From contig NW_003314266.1 of NCBI RefSeq assembly GCF_000143415.4, forward strand, positions 318,503-382,502: 64,000 nt of DNA, given 5' to 3'. Positions 1 to 9,300 of the stretch are shown piece by piece. The notes under the pieces are model-generated. The model had not been told where the DNA came from and ran no database searches. It worked only from the letters and a program-made list of their open reading frames with translations. Position 1 is the first letter of the stretch, and each line of letters starts with the position of its first letter. The stretch is from Selaginella moellendorffii (lineage: Eukaryota; Streptophyta; Lycopodiopsida; Selaginellales; Selaginellaceae). The translations under genes were made by a program, and so were the position numbers.

Positions 1-134
1 CTGCCTCACTTACAGATTTTGTGCTTGCCATGAGAACGCTCTTCACCCTAAAATATGGAGTTCGTTGTGTTATAAAAGGAAACCAACACACACGCTGCAA
101 GGGAATGATGGTACATAAAGCACGTAAGCCCACA

Positions 135-176
135 ATATGGGTTTATGTGCCATTAATATGGGCCACACGCCATATT
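135..176. repeat. Two degenerate copies of the 22-bp palindrome family
   Basis: Two neighbouring degraded versions lie downstream of the minus-strand gene at 320-3388. The second (155-176) keeps the inner GGCCACACGCCAT arm; the first (135-153) has lost the GGCC centre. The rest of 1-319 shows no gene. Confidence 0.5.
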
Positions 177-319
177 ATTAGATTTATGCACGTGTGATTG
201 GTAAATGCATATGTCACATCATCTTTGTTTTACCTCACACACTATATCAAGCCTCCTCTGATTCAGATTCGGATTGTTCACCTTGAAATAAAATACATTA
301 GAAACTTTGTAAAGGAATA

Positions 320-3300
320 TTAATGAATCTCACCTTGAACCCGAGTTATGAATGCTCTTGCTGCATCTCTTGCATGGTCTGGCAAGGTGATGGTGGCACT
401 CTGCTTCCGCATCCAACCATGCACAACATTATCCACCGATATGCTCATGCTGGGATCCCTTGGATTCAGCACCCATCTCTTTTCTAGGCAATCCTTCGTA
501 TATCCGGAACTTGGCTTGAACCACTCCACAGTTACATTGAAGGAGTTAGTTTCCGCGTCCTCCTCTGCATCAGTGATGCAGCGCCCCACCCATATCATTT
601 GTTTTTTATTACTGGGTCTGACAAGCACGACCATTCCTTTGCAGACCTGTACTGGATTGAATGCTGAATCCGGCTTCTTGTTCCTCGGCCCACAATAGTG
701 ATCCTCAACATCGTTATCTGTCACTGCATTTCCAGAGGACATTGTTCCGCTACTATCTGGTGCTCTGGGTTCTGGCCAAAAGGACTCTTCCAATTCTTCA
801 TATACAACCGGCCCATTTTGGATAGCAGATATAATCTTCTCCCAGTATTCGAGCAAAGGCTTGCACCTCTGAAAATAGGATTCTCCACCAAACACCAACC
901 CCCTCTTCCAGAAGGCAATATGCTGTCTAATCCCGGCCACTATACTTTCCTGGTCTTTGAGTCCATCCGGGTGCATCGGCCGTGGGGAACCCTGAGGAAT
1001 CATAGGTTCCCCAGTTATGGGATCTCTCTTGAAGAGTTCAATGCCGTCCACTGGCAGCCACACTGTGTCCCATTCTCTCATCTTGTACCTCATCACTGGA
1101 GCACCGTCACACATGTTGAAATGAAACTGAAGAGGCTTGGAGTGGCCAATCAGCGTTTCGGATCCATCCCTGATGTAGCCTCTTACAAACCCCTTAAAGT
1201 CTGGAACCTCTGTCAGAAGTGCAGCTTCAACAGTGCCTTTGATGCAATTTTGGAATTCATCGTAGAGTTGTGGGAGGGTGAGGACATTGGATCGCCGGAG
1301 GGACTCTGCCAGGTGACTGAACATGGCATCGACGTCTTCATGAGTGTGCCCAACCATGAGAAAGCCAAGTGTAACCGTTTCAAATATGCCTTTGGCAACA
1401 AGCATCGCCAAGTACGCGAAGACGTACATGTTTTTGTTCTCACTGCTAGCATTGTCTGTTTGGAGCAGAAGATGGGGTGGAAGGCCACATCGGCCGCAAG
1501 AACTTCCTTGAGATTCTGCTTCGTTTGGATGAGGCTGTGCATTCACCGGGCGACCAGCCTCGTCGGAATGGCATGAGGCCTCACGTGATAACCCTACAAT
1601 CTGACGGCCAACATATTCACTGGGATGGCATGGGGCCCCACGCGATACTGCAAGCCTTTGCTCCTCCTCCAGCTGAACCCTGTATGGGGTTCGATCGACA
1701 AGGGCCTTATGCAAGGGTTGGCCGTTCAGCTCAGTCTGCGCACTTTGCAGAGACCTTAAGTGTTTTGCTAGGGACGCAATCATCATGTTTGCACCCCCGC
1801 CACCCCATAGAGGTACAAAGAAGTTCCCATAGTTCTGGGCACCATGCCCATGAGCGATTATGCCAAACAGAGACACAGGCAGCTGCATGGATGAAGAGAT
1901 TGCCTTGGGGGCAGGATTGAGTCGAGGTAAGCACGTCTTTTTCTGGTCCATTTTGTCGTGGATGATGCAGAGGTAAGAGTCAGGTCTCTCCATGGAGAGA
2001 ATCCTGTTATGATAATATGCAGTCCTGCAGCTTCTCTGCTTGATGTTGTGGTCGAGCCGCCTTCTAACCAACGTCTCTCGCTCTTGAGCGCTGCAAGAAT
2101 TCTTCGACAAAGCCATTTTGATAGCAGTGCACTCGTCACACTTTGAAAAGCTGGAGTACTTTCCTATACTCACATCCCTGAACCTGTTGCTCCACAATCT
2201 ACTAAATCTAGATTGGCTCAGCTTCCTGTAGCCATTACTCTGGAGTTCCCGATTCACATCTTCCAATATGGCCCCCTTGGTATACATGGAAGGGAGAACT
2301 CGTTGGGTGTCTCGTGTTCCATCTTCCAAGAGGCGGGTTTTATGTGGTTGCTGCTCGCTACATGTCTCGACAAACCTCTTGAAGATTGCCTCTCCATATA
2401 CAACATGACCCCTGGTTTTGTGCGTACCGTCGTTCCCATGGACTGCCTGTTGAACCCTTTGTTCCTCGAACTCAGTTTTGATTCTGTAGAATGTGCTTCG
2501 AGGGACTCCATAAATGATTCTCCATGCCTTCATGCAGACCAAACCCCTCTGGAAGACCATGCCCCCCACCTGATGTTCTGAAGCATCAACAGATGACCGT
2601 AATGCCTCATACACAAAATTGCGAGCTGCCTTCCAGGACAATGTCTTGTATCTTGCTCTCTCCTCTTCAATAGCATCCCAATCAGCATGTTGACAGCACC
2701 TCCTCTTGCAACAAGCAACTGTCGAGACCATTCGAACCTCCATCGCCATTTTCTGCCTTTTCGGTTCGTTGCTCAGATCCCTTTGGCTGCGCTTTAGGAA
2801 GGTGTACTTTCTTTTCCCATGAAGAGATGTTCTGTCATCAGTTGTAGTGGTGTTTGATTGTGAATCCTTCACATTCTCAAACACTAAGTGCCTCAATTTC
2901 CACCGCACAATGCTTCCAATAGTCAGACTGTTTTCTTCTGTGTCAACAACCTCTAAAATCGCAACTCCAATATCATCCCAGCCCAATTCTTGATTAGCAA
3001 CCGCATCTCTTGGATCGACAACTGTGGCTAAGCCCTCAGCTACCACCTCCCCCTCGGGGTTGTTTAGAAACACTTTTGCCTGAATCCATGTAGCACGGTT
3101 CTTAAGATCCACGGAGGGAACATGCGTCGCACTTGCGCTGTCCCCAACATCTGCTTTCTTCTGAAGATTTTTCAAGGCAACAACAACATTTACCCCGACG
3201 ACCATCTCTCCTCGTTCAATAGCGACCACATTCCCATCGAAGACAGTCTCTACTGATACAGCAGCATTGCCTTCCCCAAGCCTTTGACAGTGTATAACAA

Positions 3301-3388
3301 AGTTCCGATCCATAGACACAAGGGTCCCTTTTGCAACTCTCTTCCCACCATTCAAAATGTAAACCTTTTCCCCAACCCTGAAGGCCAT
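320..3388 (-). CDS. DUF7869-type transposase-like protein with a DUF8039-like N-terminus
   Basis: This single-exon frame encodes 1022 residues. Residues 1-77 resemble the small beta-barrel (DUF8039-type) found in plant En/Spm-like transposon proteins, with the phrase RLGEGNAAVSV. A Cys cluster (CCKRRCC, about 226-232) and a helix-turn-helix-like segment (GVPRSTFYRIK, about 292) follow. Next comes a CDEC knuckle (C417, C420), then the core typical of DUF7869 proteins: HDKMDQ (D478, D481), QTDN..ENKN (D645) and GHTHEDVD (H681, E684, D685, D687). I infer an RNase H-fold, DDE-like catalytic centre from these acidic positions; the family assignment is by pattern only. Two palindrome copies are translated in frame at about 581-607, between the putative catalytic blocks. 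A TTTCAG just before the ATG suggests a 5' UTR intron. The gene is divergent from the fusion gene at 6336 and is apparently intact. Confidence 0.8.
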   Translation of the reverse strand: MAFRVGEKVYILNGGKRVAKGTLVSMDRNFVIHCQRLGEGNAAVSVETVFDGNVVAIERGEMVVGVNVVVALKNLQKKADVGDSASATHVPSVDLKNRATWIQAKVFLNNPEGEVVAEGLATVVDPRDAVANQELGWDDIGVAILEVVDTEENSLTIGSIVRWKLRHLVFENVKDSQSNTTTTDDRTSLHGKRKYTFLKRSQRDLSNEPKRQKMAMEVRMVSTVACCKRRCCQHADWDAIEEERARYKTLSWKAARNFVYEALRSSVDASEHQVGGMVFQRGLVCMKAWRIIYGVPRSTFYRIKTEFEEQRVQQAVHGNDGTHKTRGHVVYGEAIFKRFVETCSEQQPHKTRLLEDGTRDTQRVLPSMYTKGAILEDVNRELQSNGYRKLSQSRFSRLWSNRFRDVSIGKYSSFSKCDECTAIKMALSKNSCSAQERETLVRRRLDHNIKQRSCRTAYYHNRILSMERPDSYLCIIHDKMDQKKTCLPRLNPAPKAISSSMQLPVSLFGIIAHGHGAQNYGNFFVPLWGGGGANMMIASLAKHLRSLQSAQTELNGQPLHKALVDRTPYRVQLEEEQRLAVSRGAPCHPSEYVGRQIVGLSREASCHSDEAGRPVNAQPHPNEAESQGSSCGRCGLPPHLLLQTDNASSENKNMYVFAYLAMLVAKGIFETVTLGFLMVGHTHEDVDAMFSHLAESLRRSNVLTLPQLYDEFQNCIKGTVEAALLTEVPDFKGFVRGYIRDGSETLIGHSKPLQFHFNMCDGAPVMRYKMREWDTVWLPVDGIELFKRDPITGEPMIPQGSPRPMHPDGLKDQESIVAGIRQHIAFWKRGLVFGGESYFQRCKPLLEYWEKIISAIQNGPVVYEELEESFWPEPRAPDSSGTMSSGNAVTDNDVEDHYCGPRNKKPDSAFNPVQVCKGMVVLVRPSNKKQMIWVGRCITDAEEDAETNSFNVTVEWFKPSSGYTKDCLEKRWVLNPRDPSMSISVDNVVHGWMRKQSATITLPDHARDAARAFITRVQGEIH
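1568..1589. repeat. 22-bp palindrome copy inside the transposase-like CDS
   Basis: This copy is read in frame on the minus strand as SREASCH. It lies 57 nt (19 codons) from the next copy, so the two produce a diverged peptide repeat. Confidence 0.85.
1625..1646. repeat. 22-bp palindrome copy inside the transposase-like CDS
   Basis: Its centre is GGGG/CCCC, changed on both sides so the inner symmetry is kept. It is read in frame as SRGAPCH on the minus strand. Confidence 0.85.
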
Positions 3389-3389
3389 T

Positions 3390-3458
3390 CTGAAAGTGCA
3401 GAAAAGAAGTTAAGACCATACAAAAAATGATTGGAAAATGGCCTAAATCATAACATAC
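3390..3458 (-). other. Putative 5' UTR intron of the transposase-like gene
   Basis: On the minus strand a GTATGTTA donor is followed 69 nt later by a pyrimidine-rich TTTCAG acceptor, one base before the start codon. This is inferred from splice-site sequence only. Confidence 0.4.
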
Positions 3459-3470
3459 CAAACAACCTCA

Positions 3471-3492
3471 ATAGCATGAGGCCACATGCCAT
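3471..3492. repeat. 22-bp palindrome copy
   Basis: It begins ATAGCATGAGG and ends CCATGCCAT-like (CACATGCCAT). It sits in the upstream region of the transposase-like gene. Confidence 0.85.
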
Positions 3493-3540
3493 TATTCAAA
3501 CATGCTATTGACACCCACGTGAAATTTCGCATTCACAAAA

Positions 3541-3562
3541 TTGGCATGAGGCCTCATGCCAT
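3541..3562. repeat. 22-bp palindrome copy, near-perfect
   Basis: The arms match as exact inverted repeats except for the outermost base pair. It lies in the shared intergenic region. Confidence 0.9.
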
Positions 3563-3638
3563 CTTGATATACACACAGCTGCAGGCAAGTAAAAACATAC
3601 ATGACAATACGCTAGCCATGAAATTGCAAGGGCCCAAG

Positions 3639-3660
3639 ATGGCATGTGGCCTCATGCCAT
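3639..3660. repeat. 22-bp palindrome copy
   Basis: The left arm is ATGGCATGTGG and the right arm is CCTCATGCCAT. There is one mismatch pair at the variable ninth position. Confidence 0.9.
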
Positions 3661-3754
3661 TTCTAAATGTGGTCCTAAGCCATTCCATGGTGAACATACC
3701 AGGAAGCACAAGTGCCGAATATCAAGAGGAAGCGGTAGCCACACCAAAGACAGT

Positions 3755-3870
3755 GCCGCTCGCAACACCGCAACTACTCGTAGCGCCGCTCGCAACACCG
3801 CAACTGCTCGTAGCGCCGCTCGCACAAACTGCCACTCGCATAAACTGCCGCTCGCAATGGCGCTCGCAAT
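3755..3870. repeat. Short tandem repeat, 30-bp period, CGCTCGCAA-rich
   Basis: GCCGCTCGCAACACCGCAAC recurs at 3755 and 3785, and a third partial unit begins at 3815. A similar CGCTCGCA-rich tract lies just upstream of the fusion gene (5965-6125), so both divergent genes have this simple sequence upstream. Confidence 0.7.
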
Positions 3871-4250
3871 GCCGCAACCGCTCGTAGACGCATAAACCAC
3901 AGCCCACAACGCCGCTTACACAAGCAGCGCTCACTGCGCTCAGCGGAACCAAGAACACGGCGCACAAAAATGATAGACCTAGGAATGAGTTCGAGAATTC
4001 AAAAATAACACACGCTTGAACGTCACATCAAATCCTCTGACAAACCAGATCTTATGATTCCTCTGACAAATTTCAAACTGAGTAGCTTCTAGACTTTGCT
4101 GTCGGAGGTTGAACTTTGTCACATCATGTCCTTGCCTCGATCCAGCTATGCCATGTCAGTGATTCGAACTTTGCCATGCCATGTCAGCGATCCGCGCCAA
4201 GATTATTCGCCGTGTAAAGGAATAATTACGCTGTGTGTGTACGTCCATTT

Positions 4251-4330
4251 ATGGCAATATAAGGCCACACGCCATTCAAAGAATAATGCTCGACATAAGG
4301 CCACACGCCATTCAAAGAATAATGCTAGTC
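4251..4330. repeat. Palindrome copy with spacer plus a 38-bp direct repeat
   Basis: A palindrome copy with a few extra bases between its arms (4251-4275) overlaps a two-unit direct repeat (about 4257-4294 and 4295-4330). The shared unit starts ATAAGGCCACACGCCATTC. Confidence 0.75.
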
Positions 4331-4420
4331 GAGCATTTTTTGGTGCATTTTTGGGTTCAAAATTGCATGAGCCCACACGCTATAAAGTTTACCTGTACCA
4401 AAAATAGAAACAGCTTTATT
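4295..4420. repeat. Intergenic repeat module, copy 1
   Basis: A palindrome half is followed by TTTTTTGGTGCATTTTTGGG, then a second palindrome variant at 4362-4383 (ATTGCATGAG..ACGCTAT). Copies 2 and 3 lie at 5226 and 5464. Confidence 0.75.
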
Positions 4421-4719
4421 TACTTGGGAATTTAAGTGGTTGAGGCATTTTTAAACTTACAAACACATGCCCTACTTACATTCCTTTGGTTGCCTAAAAT
4501 TCAAAAATATTATAAACCTTTCTTTTTGCATTTTCAATGTTTTCAATTATGGTTTTTGATTTTCGTAGGACTAGCCTAGTAATCTATTTGCATCCCGTCA
4601 TGTTTATAGCTAGCTTTCGTTCGTCCCCTTCGCTAGCCTGAGATACATCTGCTCGGCATCTGCCTCTTACAGCATTTGCCCAGAAAGGGCATCTTTCTTC
4701 ACGCAGCATTTGCCACATG

Positions 4720-4752
4720 TTTAGGGTTTAGGGTTTAGGGTTTAGGGTTTAG
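4720..4752 (+). repeat. Interstitial plant telomere repeat (TTTAGGG)
   Basis: About 4.7 uninterrupted TTTAGGG units lie in AT-rich intergenic DNA. They are too short to suggest a chromosome end. The remaining 4421-5225 sequence shows no gene. Confidence 0.9.
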
Positions 4753-5225
4753 CAATTCAGTAGCTTGATAAACATGCAAATACAGAACTTGATGTAAAAT
4801 CCTTTGATATGTCACAATGCCCCTAGGACCATAAACACATTTCAATAGAGAGGGTCCTTTCATTTCATAACTCCTTACGTAGATCTTGGTGAAACCAGAG
4901 TTAGTGAAGTTAGTTTTTTGTGATCTCGCATCTGATTGTGATGTCCCTTTGCAGTTTCGATGGAAAGGTCAATGCACACCAAACTGTGAAATCTTGGAGC
5001 AAAATAACGGTCGGATCTATGGCAAATGCCCCTGAAACATTGTAAGGCTCGTGTGGTCTCATGTGGTGTCCGATTGAGATGCTTCTTTGCAGGGTCATCA
5101 AGAAAGACATTGTATACCATTCTGTAAAATCTAGTTGCGATCTAACGGTTGGATCTCCAGAAAACTCAAAAAAATCTCGTGCGTGTCAGAATATCCTAGG
5201 AATATACTCCTATGTGCCCCTGAAA

Positions 5226-5360
5226 ATGGCATGCGGCCCCACGCCATTCAAGAGATAATGCCAGATGACGCCGAGAATTTTTTGGTGCATTTTTTGGGTT
5301 CAAAATTGCATGAGCCCACACGCTATAAAGTTTATCTTTGCCAAATAGAGAAAAGTTTAT
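5226..5360. repeat. Intergenic repeat module, copy 2 (two palindromes)
   Basis: A good palindrome copy at 5226-5247 and the ATTGCATGAG..ACGCTAT variant at 5305-5326 flank about 57 bp that closely match copy 1. Confidence 0.8.
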
Positions 5361-5463
5361 CTGTGTCATGTGAGGTAGTTACAGTCTTTTGTGCTCGGCA
5401 TCTGCCTCTTGCAGCATTTGCACTGAAAGGGAATTTTTCTCCATTCAGCATTTGGCCCTGAAA

Positions 5464-5680
5464 ATGGCATGCGCCCACACGCCATTCAAGGAATAACGCC
5501 ACAGGACGCCTGGATTTTTGGGTTTAAAATGTTTAGGGTTTTTTGGGTTTTTTCAAAATATTTTGGGTCCAACGTTTTTTGGGTTTCTTTGGTTCAAAAT
5601 TGCATGAGCCCACACGCTATAATATTGATTTGAGAGAAAAATAGAAACAGATAGAATTTCTTTATTTAGCTGAACATCTG
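5464..5680. repeat. Intergenic repeat module, copy 3 (two palindromes)
   Basis: The palindrome at 5464-5485 and the variant at 5599-5620 bracket a spacer enlarged with TTTTGGG-rich sequence. The trailing AAATAGAAACAG also follows copy 1. Confidence 0.75.
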
Positions 5681-5964
5681 CCATTTTTGGAAATACAAGA
5701 TGCTTTGGAATATCCAATCATGCATGGTATAAATATAGCGAGGGTATTAAATGATATCCCAATCATGATCTTTCTTTTGGATTTCGCGTGCATGCAGTCC
5801 GAGGAATGATGACGTTGCGGATTTCTTTTGGATTTTGCGTGCTTGCATGCGCGCGGCAATCCAGAAATTAATGGTGGCGCCCAAGTCCGAGGAATGATGA
5901 CGTGGCGGGATTACCAACCGTTGTGACATTTCGCGCGTGTGAGGTTAGGTTTTGCATTTTGCTT

Positions 5965-6125
5965 TGTACTCGCGCTCGCGCTCGCATCACACTCGCGCTC
6001 CCGCTCGCATCGCGCTCCCACTCGCGATCACGCTCACTTCTCTACAGGTTTCTCGTGTGCATCGGCGTCCACTCGCGCTTGCATCACACTCGCGCTCGCA
6101 TCGCGCTCGTGTGCATCGGCGTCCA
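5965..6125 (+). repeat. CGCTCGCA-rich simple repeat upstream of the fusion gene
   Basis: Irregular ACTCGCGCTCGCATC-type units lie about 210-370 bp before the start codon. They probably fall in the promoter or 5' UTR. No TATA box was recognised. Confidence 0.6.
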
Positions 6126-6335
6126 CTTCAAGACACACCCAGTTTGTAACTTCGCCGCCAACTCCGCCGCCCACTCCACCACCCACACGCAGCCCACTTG
6201 GCGTCCCAGGAGATTTCAGCACCACTCTCCAACTGTAAGTGGCAAAGTAGCCTTGCTGCTACGATCCGCTGCACACACAGTGCACATTCGCCAGCGAGTC
6301 CGGCCTCGATTGTCACGGCCTCCATTCGGCTTCAA

Positions 6336-9300
6336 ATGGTAAGTCTTTTAGACGAAGTAGAAAATGGCATGAGGCCACATGCCATTCAGTAGCAACATTG
6401 GCATGCACCGATTGGGCTCTCGAGTGCAGTCCGGTTACAGATGGCGTGTAGCCTCACGCCATCTTAGGATGCAGCCTCAAGACATCTGATGCAGTGGTGA
6501 ATGGCGTGTGGCCTCACGTTATTTCCAGCTGCTAGCTTTTCATCTGTCAGCTCTAATTGTTGTGCATTTTTTAACAGGCGAGGAATTGCGTTCTTCTTCC
6601 AGCCACTGTCAATGTGGATGCAGAGAAGGGGGAGGAGCTCACCAGTTGGACTTTCGGGATGGAAGGCGAGGATCTGATGCTGTACAACACAGATGGTGGG
6701 AGAAAAGAATACATGGGGATCCTCATCCAAGTGACAGACACTCCATGCAGTTCCATGCAAGAATATGGACTGGCACTTGTGGTAGAGACAGCGTCCGCCT
6801 TCAAGATCCACCTTGCACATCCTAGCGGCTTCCCGGAGGGGGGCAGCGGCTATGAGGAATTCCTAGAGGGAGCTAGGGAGAGGTTGTCCAGGAGGCCCAC
6901 AATTTCAAAGACGCTGCGGGTTTATGAAGATCACATGGAATCCACGGACCTCACCTACGGCGATGTTCAAAAACTATATTCCAACATTGAGCCGTTGAGA
7001 GTGCCTCCAGTTTGCGAAGCGAAGGGGAAGGGGGTCGATCTGGAAACTACCCCGAAGCAGAAAAGGGTGGTCAAGCTCAAGCCGACGTCCGACTCTGCTG
7101 CTCCAAAAAAGAAGCTACTCGGTGATGCCATTGCCTCGGGTTCGAACACTACACCCACCAAAAAGAAGAGCCGCAAAGAGCAGAAAGAGCAAGAAGAGGC
7201 AGCAAAAATCGTCGCAGATAATAGTACTTGTTACTATTCCAACAAAGTATATACAATCGACGTGAGCCGTATCGAGATCCAAAGCAAATACAACCACAGG
7301 CTAGTATCTGATGAGTGGGTGGAGAAACTGAAGCAGAAGATGCTGGCAAGTCCAGTAACACCCGACATCGCAGACGTGATCCCCTACTACCGAACAATGA
7401 AGGGCGAGACGAGGTTTCCAGACTTGATCAATAGGAAGGTGTTGGACGATCAGAACATCCGGTTCTATGCCGTCTCCGGGCAGCATTCTAGCTTGGCGAT
7501 GCAACAGATAGTTGTGGATATTATGGTGGGCGAGGAGGTGAAGAAAGTCTTCAAGACAAGAGTTGTCCGCCTGATAAAAGGCAACTCGCCCCTCCGATCT
7601 ATCATATACATCTCCCACGCGCAGAATGTCAAGCAAGAAACGTGCTACAAATCGGGTCTGCACGAGACATTGGCACGAACACGGAAGCTCTGGGTTCAAC
7701 TGAAGAAGCCACAAAAACCAGGACAAGGACGTGCACTAGCAACTAGCGCCTGGCAGGTAAGCCTCGTTGCATGTGGCATAGCATGTGGCCTCACGCCATT
7801 TCCATTGCAGGAATTCTCGAGTCTTCTCTCGAAAACACTGGGGGTCAATGACACACTCAGCATCCATAACATTCTACTCGCGACAAAAGTTGTTTTTGAC
7901 AAATGGGTAGATGTGCTAAGGAGGTACCATGACGGGGAGTTGCTAAACTCAATGGGTGTGGAGGACGGCCGGAAGCCCAATGATTTGAAGCTCAACGCCT
8001 TGCGTTTCTCGCGGTCTCTAGACGACGACGACCTTCTGATAGTGGCTAATGCTCTTCTACTTGGTGAGGTAGTCTTCAACAAGACCAAAATGACTCCCGG
8101 CCATATTGTGACATACGAGGACTTGTGCACGACTCTGAGAGCTCGTGCACTATTGAAGGATTGGATCTTCGAGCAAGTGGCCGTGGCGAGGGTGAGCATC
8201 GACACCACGCAAGAGATGATGGAAGAGCTGGACTTGTCAAATGAAGACATCGACGAGTACGTGAAGGGGGCCCCCAAGTTCATCGATCTGCTGCGGGATG
8301 CCACGAAAAGTAAAGCTGAGAAGTTGGATCAGTATCCAAATTTCATTAAGAGGGATGTCGACCGCCGGCTTCAGAAACAGCTCGACCCCGCAGCAGAGGC
8401 CTATCGAGAACCTTACCGGGTATACGTGAATTCGGATGAGGATCAAAGGTGGAGGAGCATCGTTTCCCGCGGAGATGAGCAGGTCAAGAACATCTTTTGT
8501 GTGATGGACTTCACAAACGAGGAGATCACTCATGCAGACGAAGTCAGCTCCATCATTGACTTAATGGTGGGACTTGCGGAGGTGGAATCTTCAGTCCACT
8601 ATATGATCTACGACTCCGAATCCTATCACAAGTTCTGGAAGGCCTTGAACGAGGTGAAGGCTCGGTTGAAAGGCAAGGAGATGCGGGAGATCCATGGGAT
8701 AATGGCTAAGAAGAAGATACCGACGAATGTCCGCATCTTCACAGTCGCCCTTGTTATTGGTCCTGCAGCAGAGTGGGACTGGAGTGACTTCCCAGCTTCG
8801 TTCAACAAAGCCGATCGAATTGATCTGAGGGAGGTCAATTTACCCGTGCCTGAGGAACTGAAGACGGCTATGGAGCTTTCGAATCCAAAGAAAGCTCCAG
8901 GTGCAGCATGGGAAATGCTCAGCTGGGTCTTCAACGCAATAGCGGGTGACTCCAAGGGCAAATGCGTTGTCGAGTACAACTGCGGCGGACTATTCTTTCG
9001 AGCCGCACTACTCAAGGGTGTGCCGTGTGTTGCGGTGACAAACTCCATTGAAGAGGTGACTTCAATGGAGCATATAATTACAGTTGCCAAAGAAAAACAG
9101 TATCTTCTCTACGAACCTGGTGAGTACGCACTTTAAGTTTAAATGTTATCTCACAAGCTCTGTATGCAGGAGCGTGGCCACCCCCAGATGCTGAAACGGC
9201 GTTAACAGCTACTGATGTTAGGCCGAGGTCACAACCTGCACAAGGTAAGGTCACGTGAGGCCTCACGCCATTTTGATTATAGATCGTTGTGAATATTCAG

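Noticed and set aside
348-1576. Plus-strand frames over the transposase-like gene
   Set aside because: They are shadows of the 1022-codon minus-strand gene, with no recognisable motifs.
4100-4240. GCCATGCCATGTCAG repeats as extra palindrome copies
   Set aside because: They are direct CCATGTCAG repeats without the inverted arm arrangement.
7696-9090. Minus-strand frames of 154-202 codons under the fusion gene
   Set aside because: They are antisense shadows of exon 3, which has coherent coding content on the plus strand.
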